DNA of 11,037 nt from the NCBI GenBank assembly GCA_046314415.1, contig JBKBWT010000205.1, forward strand, positions 1-11,037, in the 5' to 3' direction. Both the position numbers and the translations under genes were made by a program. Origin of the DNA: JADJNW01 sp046314415 (GTDB taxonomy: Bacteria; Bacteroidota; Bacteroidia; Chitinophagales; Saprospiraceae). The notes beneath the pieces are model-generated. The model made no database searches and had not been told where the DNA came from. It saw only the letters and a program-made list of their open reading frames with translations. Numbering within the stretch: position 1 is the first letter of the stretch; each line of letters begins with the position of its first letter. Positions 7,937 to 11,037 of the stretch are shown here, piece by piece.

Positions 7937-7979
7937 GTGATGGAGTAATGGAAATTTTCATTGCTCCATCACTTTTTTT
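7937..7979 (+). terminator. Intrinsic terminator of the four-gene operon
   Basis: GTGATGGAG at 7937-7945 pairs with CTCCATCAC at 7964-7972. One T-G wobble and four more pairs (AATG/CATT) extend the stem to 14 bp around an 8-nt loop. Seven T residues follow at 7973-7979. The stop codon of the convergent reductase gene (7969-7971) lies inside the 3' arm. There is no T-run on the minus-strand side, so it should work mainly for plus-strand transcripts. Confidence 0.9.
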
Positions 7980-9240
7980 CTGCCAAGGGCGGACTTTCAA
8001 TTTTTCTTTTTCCGGCAATCGCCCGCAGCCAGAAGGTAGGCTTAAACAAGCGTTCCAGATTGCTCAAATCCACGATTAATTCCGAGCAAAACCTTATAAA
8101 ATAGGCATTGTCGGCGATTACTTTACCTAATAAATTCGCCAACCAGGGATACGCCAACGCTTTTTGCAAACGATAACTCCAGCGCATCTCCGAGCCAAGT
8201 ACGCGTTGTACCCGTTGGTCATAACTTTTCATAAATGCCGCCGAAAAATCATTTGCCTGCAAGCAAGCCTGTGCCTGCTCCGCCGCAATAAAACCGCTGT
8301 AAAATGCATTGCCAATGCCCTCGCCCGTGAGCGGGGCAATCAAATGCCCGGCATCACCCACCAGCATATAATGGTCGCCGGAAATGGGACGCACTTTAGA
8401 ACCCAGGGGCAAACTAAATCCTTTGATATCGCCTTCCAGACTTGCCTGCGCAAAGCGTTTTTTGAAAACCGGATGCGTTTCCAAAATTTTGTACAATTCT
8501 TCCCGCAGGTTGACTTTACGCCGGCTCAGTACATCCGTGCGCAAGCCCAACCCAACATTCGCACCGCCATTCGGCAAGGGAAAAATCCAAAAATAACCGG
8601 GCACGATGGATTGAATAAAATGAAGCTCAATGGCATCATTGCGAGGCATTTGTACATTATTAAAATATGCCCTGATTGCACCGGCATGGTGTTGCGGGTC
8701 TTTTTCCAAACCAGCGATTTTGCGGCTAAATGCAGAATGCGCGCCCGAAGCGTCAATCAACAATTTACTTTCTACCTGAAAATTACCGGAGGTATCGGCT
8801 ATTCGAAATCCACTGGCTGTTCTGGTAAAATGGTCGATGGTAATATTTTCAAAAAATTGAATGCGTTGGTGCCGTTTGACTTCCTCAATCAAAAAATGGT
8901 CGAAATCAATCCGTCGCGCCACGTAGCCCGGCGTAGTCGGTACGTTCTCGGCACGCATGGGTTTAAAAGGAATGTGTACCTCCCGCAAATTCGGCGTTAC
9001 AAAAGTAATCCCATTGATACCGACCTGATACGATTGCTCGGCAAAACGATGCAATATCGCCGGATCAAGCCGTTTGAGCAGCGTCAGCACTTTGCCGCTA
9101 ATGGCGTCACCGCAGATTTTATCACGTGGGAAAGTCGCTTTATCGATCAGAATGCAGGAAATGCCGAGTTGATTGAGTTTAAGTGCCGTTGCTGCGCCGC
9201 CCGGACCCGCGCCCAGAATGCACACTTCTGTTTGCAGCAT
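7969..9240 (-). CDS. FAD-dependent oxidoreductase, geranylgeranyl reductase family
   Basis: This is a 423-residue flavoprotein of the geranylgeranyl reductase family, related to p-hydroxybenzoate-hydroxylase-fold enzymes. The N-terminal dinucleotide-binding motif is GAGPGG at 10-15, with the ribose-binding acid in LIDK at D33. The family motif KICGDAISG is at 41-49, and DASGA at 163-167 contacts FAD. The second FAD motif GDAGHLIAPLTGEGIG is at 295-310. Homologues reduce isoprenoid double bonds in lipids, chlorophyll side chains or quinone tails. The Bacteroidota substrate is not known to me, and a menaquinone- or lipid-related role is only a guess. The start at 9240 gives a normal N-terminus. 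No good promoter lies between 9241 and 9304, so transcription may come from the TATATTTG element at 9391-9398 through the structured leader. Confidence 0.88.
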   Translation of the reverse strand: MLQTEVCILGAGPGGAATALKLNQLGISCILIDKATFPRDKICGDAISGKVLTLLKRLDPAILHRFAEQSYQVGINGITFVTPNLREVHIPFKPMRAENVPTTPGYVARRIDFDHFLIEEVKRHQRIQFFENITIDHFTRTASGFRIADTSGNFQVESKLLIDASGAHSAFSRKIAGLEKDPQHHAGAIRAYFNNVQMPRNDAIELHFIQSIVPGYFWIFPLPNGGANVGLGLRTDVLSRRKVNLREELYKILETHPVFKKRFAQASLEGDIKGFSLPLGSKVRPISGDHYMLVGDAGHLIAPLTGEGIGNAFYSGFIAAEQAQACLQANDFSAAFMKSYDQRVQRVLGSEMRWSYRLQKALAYPWLANLLGKVIADNAYFIRFCSELIVDLSNLERLFKPTFWLRAIAGKRKIESPPLAEKK

Positions 9241-9303
9241 GAAATAAAATTTTGAAAATGAACAGATGAATTGGTGCCTAAGGTAGGAAATTTTGTGAGA
9301 TGG

Positions 9304-9386
9304 CTAAAAATAAAAAAGCCTGGCTTCTTTTCCCAAAATGTGTGTTTGTGGATAGAACACCAGGCGACCGTTGTTCATAGTCATGT
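9304..9386 (-). ncRNA. Structured leader or small RNA upstream of the reductase gene, with possible 26-codon ORF
   Basis: A transcript from the -7 element at 9391-9398 would begin near 9385 and run through a folded region. GCCTGG (9365-9360) pairs with CCAGGC (9323-9318). GTGTT (9360-9356) can pair with AACAC just inside, and a small TTTT-GGG-AAAA hairpin sits before the closing arm. The T6-A-T5 stretch after the stem (from 9317 down) makes it look like an intrinsic terminator. The same stretch encodes an almost leaderless ORF from ATG 9384 to TAG 9304 (26 codons, beginning MTMNNGRLVFYPQ), whose last codons overlap the terminator arm. It could be an attenuator for the gene starting at 9240, a free small RNA, or a tiny gene. 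The plus strand also has a 26-codon ORF here, so coding is unproven. Confidence 0.35.
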
Positions 9387-9390
9387 GGTG

Positions 9391-9398
9391 CAAATATA
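9391..9398 (-). promoter_or_regulatory. Minus-strand -7 promoter element upstream of leader and reductase
   Basis: On the minus strand this reads TATATTTG, an exact TAnnTTTG match. A TTG lies 21 bp upstream as a possible -33 element. It faces the reductase gene and would start transcription within a few bases of the small ORF at 9384. Confidence 0.55.
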
Positions 9399-9527
9399 AG
9401 TGTAGAATTTACACAAAAGCAAGTATTTTTTTAAATCTTTTTCAAAAAAATGCATTCTCCTCCCAGGTAAGATGTTTACGTCGTACTTTAACTGCCTGAA
9501 AAGCGTTCATAATTTGCTGATTTGTAT

Positions 9528-9535
9528 TATCTTTG
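9528..9535 (+). promoter_or_regulatory. -7 promoter element of the tRNA-Ser gene
   Basis: TATCTTTG is an exact TAnnTTTG match. It ends 13 bp before the first base of the tRNA, so the precursor would have only a few extra 5' nucleotides. The -33 region is weak, with only GTTC at about the right distance. The stretch 9399-9527 between the two divergent promoters holds no supportable gene. Confidence 0.6.
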
Positions 9536-9548
9536 CGATGCGTTTTAA

Positions 9549-9635
9549 GGAAAGCTGCCAGAGTGGTCGATCGGGTCGCACTCGAAATGCGATGTACCCG
9601 CGAGGGTACCGGGGGTTCGAATCCCTCGCTTTCCG
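9549..9635 (+). tRNA. tRNA-Ser(CGA)
   Basis: The acceptor arms GGAAAGC (9549-9555) and GCTTTCC (9628-9634) pair fully, with discriminator G at 9635. The anticodon stem TCGCA/TGCGA encloses the loop CTCGAAA, giving anticodon CGA, which reads the serine codon UCG. The long variable arm, whose GTACC-type strands can pair (TACCC...GGGTA), is typical of class II serine tRNAs. The T arm has GGGGG-TTCGAAT-CCCTC, with one G-T wobble. The next three bases are CCG rather than CCA, so the CCA end must be added after transcription. Confidence 0.96.
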
Positions 9636-9641
9636 CCGCCA

Positions 9642-9680
9642 CCCGCCTTGGTTCGATAAGCGAAGGCGGGTTTTGTTTTA
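9642..9680 (+). terminator. Intrinsic terminator after tRNA-Ser
   Basis: CCCGCCTT at 9642-9649 pairs perfectly with AAGGCGGG at 9663-9670 around a 13-nt loop, followed by TTTTGTTTT. It begins six bases after the tRNA end and so closes that transcript. The minus-strand side lacks a T-run, so it would not serve the primase gene well. Confidence 0.85.
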
Positions 9681-9694
9681 ATTTAACAATTCCG

Positions 9695-10573
9695 CTACGC
9701 TGCTAACACAGCTTTAAATTCCACGCCATAATCTTTACAAATCCAAAAAAACGTTGCAATGGTATAGCCCTCGCCTCCCAGGCAGCTATCGAACTGTTTG
9801 TCAGTGGCGGCGGGCTCATACCCTGGATAATACTGACTCACCCGGTGATAATAATTGCGTCCGGCTTCGCCAAATTCATTGGCTAATGCACACCCGACGG
9901 CAAACCACGCTTGATATGTTTCGGTAATATCAATTTGTTCTGCTTCTATAATTTGGATACACGCTTCTACTTTTTCTACATTGTCACCGTTTGGGTAATG
10001 GCATATTTGGGGCGTATGTGGTGGCTCCAGGTAACGACGATACACTTTTGCATTGTGATTGAAATAAGCATCGGGATCATAAGAATAACCCCGCAGGCGG
10101 CTGACATCGGGCGTTGCATCAATTTCAATATCTAAGCGGCGAAAATCTTGCCGCAGCGCTTCAAAATGTTGTTCGTGTTTGTCAGGATAAGCGATTGGTA
10201 CCAAGACCCAAAAACCGCGCCCGGAAACCGACAGCCCACAGTAGGCAATCTCCGGCAACTGAGCTAACTCTTTTTTCAAGTTAAAAAAATCTTTTAAGTG
10301 CTCATTATGGTGAATATCTATATCTGCTTGAATCAACCCGGAGTGTTGGATTAAGAAGTCTTTGCCGCGCTTGCTAAAAGTGCCACTGGGAGTGATTGCG
10401 GGTAGCTGTGCTTTCCACTTATCGCGCGTAGCTTTATCTTCCATAGATCGTATTAAATCTACTTTTTTTGCGTACTTATTTGATGTTAAACAGGTTAACA
10501 AATTGACATCTTTCGGGTGCACGCTTTCATAATTGCGAAAGGCAGAAACCGTTACATCTAAAATACTGGTCAT
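9695..10573 (-). CDS. BT4734-like/PriCT_2 primase-type protein of mobile-element origin
   Basis: This is a 292-residue protein read from the ATG at 10573. The open frame extends 77 codons further up, but that part has no family features and overlaps the ilvE leader. The N-terminal part (about 1-185) looks like the BT4734/VirE-N domain: KAQLPAITPSGTF, a DIDIH acidic pair (D84, D86), SVSGRGFWVLVP at 115-126, and DATPDVSRLRGYSYDPDAY at 152-170. This pattern resembles archaeo-eukaryotic primase folds. Residues about 200-285 match PriCT_2 (QAWFAVGCALANEFGEAGRNYYHRVSQYYPGY spans 221-252). Relatives are usually joined to a helicase or VirE-type ATPase. Here the protein ends straight after PriCT_2, so it is short or stands alone. 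It is probably involved in replication of a plasmid, phage or integrated element. No integrase or other element gene is in the window. Confidence 0.75.
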   Translation of the reverse strand: MTSILDVTVSAFRNYESVHPKDVNLLTCLTSNKYAKKVDLIRSMEDKATRDKWKAQLPAITPSGTFSKRGKDFLIQHSGLIQADIDIHHNEHLKDFFNLKKELAQLPEIAYCGLSVSGRGFWVLVPIAYPDKHEQHFEALRQDFRRLDIEIDATPDVSRLRGYSYDPDAYFNHNAKVYRRYLEPPHTPQICHYPNGDNVEKVEACIQIIEAEQIDITETYQAWFAVGCALANEFGEAGRNYYHRVSQYYPGYEPAATDKQFDSCLGGEGYTIATFFWICKDYGVEFKAVLAA

Positions 10574-10627
10574 TTTAAAATAAATTGTGTTTATAAACCC
10601 TGTTTTGTGCTTTATAAAACAAATTGT
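10574..10627 (-). repeat. AT-rich imperfect repeats directly upstream of the primase gene
   Basis: Two related copies occur on the minus strand: ACAATTTGTTTTATAA (10627-10612) and ACAATTTATTTTAAA (10588-10574). Between them is the 10-bp palindrome GTTTATAAAC (10589-10598). No good TAnnTTTG element is visible. The arrangement could be an operator or simply AT-rich intergenic DNA. Confidence 0.25.
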
Positions 10628-10719
10628 TTTTAATTCTGTTCTGTTTCCGCCAATAGAGTTTACTATCCCTTCTGTTATGCTCCATTTCTTAAAATCTGCA
10701 TCTGTTTTATTTTTGAAGT

Positions 10720-10752
10720 TTGTAACACCTTTGCAGCGGAAATTTGTTACAA
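10720..10752 (+). promoter_or_regulatory. Candidate ilvE promoter inside an inverted repeat
   Basis: TTGTAAC (10720-10726) and GTTACAA (10746-10752) are perfect 7-bp inverted repeats, 19 bp apart. They flank CACCTTTG at 10726-10733, the same near-consensus -7 element seen upstream of the Spy-like gene. No clear -33 TTG is found. Transcription from here would leave a leader of about 110 nt before ilvE. The repeat may be an operator or an RNA hairpin around the start point. Confidence 0.35.
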
Positions 10753-10851
10753 CAAAAGAGCAGCAAAAGCAAGTGATAAACGTGTTCAAGCCACACGCTA
10801 CCATCGCCGCGCTGTCTTTCCAAACTCAAATCGTTTAAAAAATTCAATCAG

Positions 10852-11037
10852 ATGACGACTACCGTAGATTTCAACATCACACGCACGACACAAAGCCGTT
10901 TGTCCGAAGTGGATTTCAATCACTTGGAATTTGGCAAAATTGTAGCCGACCACATGCTGGTAGCCGAATACCGCAATGGCGAGTGGCAGAACGCCGAAAT
11001 TGTACCTTTTGGCAACATTACCTTCGCACCGACCATG
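10852..11037 (+). CDS. ilvE: Branched-chain amino-acid aminotransferase, N-terminal part only
   Basis: The first 62 residues of a PLP-dependent aminotransferase are present, and the frame stays open at the right edge. The enzyme interconverts leucine, isoleucine and valine with their 2-oxo acids, using 2-oxoglutarate/glutamate. The visible part has the N-terminal pattern of the larger bacterial/eukaryotic-type BCAT (IlvE type II): ITRTTQSRLSEVDF, LEFGKIVADHMLVAEY and NGEWQNAEIVPFGNI. The PLP lysine and the rest of the fold lie beyond the window, so only about a sixth of the usual ~350 residues can be seen. The ATG at 10852 gives a normal family start. No Shine-Dalgarno sequence precedes it; the upstream DNA is A-rich. 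The ~110-nt leader might hold regulation, but no convincing leader peptide is evident. Confidence 0.88.
   Translation, partial: MTTTVDFNITRTTQSRLSEVDFNHLEFGKIVADHMLVAEYRNGEWQNAEIVPFGNITFAPTM

Noticed and set aside
8164..9255. Plus-strand 363-codon ORF opposite the reductase gene
   Set aside because: It is a shadow frame. The minus strand has full FAD-binding motifs, while the plus-strand product has no recognisable domain.
9442..9642. Minus-strand 66-codon ORF containing GFEPPVPSR, and plus-strand ORF 9472-9681 containing RGFESLAFR
   Set aside because: Both are translations of the tRNA-Ser gene in sense or antisense; such peptides are well-known annotation artefacts.
10574..10804. 77-codon N-terminal extension of the primase gene to ATG 10804
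   Set aside because: It is Cys- and Phe-rich with no domain features and overlaps the ilvE promoter region; the BT4734-like domain starts at ATG 10573.
10784..10838. Possible branched-chain leader peptide before ilvE
   Set aside because: The frame has only scattered Ile, Val and Leu codons and no terminator/antiterminator pair was found, so attenuation cannot be supported.
1..11037. CRISPR arrays, insertion sequences, rRNA
   Set aside because: No regularly spaced repeats, transposase genes with terminal repeats, or rRNA-like sequence were found on either strand.

Overview
The window looks like chromosomal DNA from a member of the Bacteroidota. The evidence is a CarboxypepD_reg-like/TonB-receptor-type outer-membrane protein, a LytS-type kinase paired with a LytTR regulator, a BT4734-like primase, repeated matches to the Bacteroidota -7 promoter element TAnnTTTG, and little Shine-Dalgarno sequence in front of the genes. 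A Saprospiria- or Chitinophagia-like host is a guess; the phylum is well supported and the class is not.

Layout, left to right. (1) 1-2311, minus strand: the ferrous-iron uptake pair feoA-feoB. The two genes overlap by four bases, and feoB runs off the left edge just short of its C-terminus. (2) 2312-2720: a 409-bp divergent intergenic region with candidate promoters and several dyads or repeats. (3) 2721-7918, plus strand: four tightly spaced genes, probably one operon. They encode a small secreted LTXXQ/Spy-like protein, a four-helix membrane histidine kinase of the LytS/YehU type, a LytTR response regulator, and a 963-residue TonB-dependent-receptor-like outer-membrane protein. A -33/-7 promoter and a tandem 9-bp repeat lie upstream, and a strong intrinsic terminator closes the operon. 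(4) 7969-9240, minus strand: an FAD-dependent oxidoreductase of the geranylgeranyl reductase family. Upstream of it is a promoter with an exact -7 element, followed by a structured, T-tract-terminated leader that may be an attenuator or a small RNA. (5) 9549-9635, plus strand: tRNA-Ser(CGA) with its own promoter element and terminator. (6) 9695-10573, minus strand: a stand-alone BT4734-like/PriCT_2 primase-type protein of the kind found on mobile elements. (7) 10852-11037, plus strand: the first 62 codons of a branched-chain amino-acid aminotransferase (ilvE), cut by the right edge.

The most interesting part is the central operon. A periplasmic Spy-like protein, a membrane kinase with a predicted periplasmic loop, its regulator and an outer-membrane receptor appear to be co-transcribed. 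Three of the four proteins carry short Gly/Arg(/Met)-rich tracts, all predicted to lie outside the cytoplasm. This suggests a self-contained envelope-sensing and transport module whose ligand is unknown. The second point of interest is the structured leader upstream of the reductase gene. FeoAB, tRNA-Ser and IlvE are ordinary housekeeping genes.
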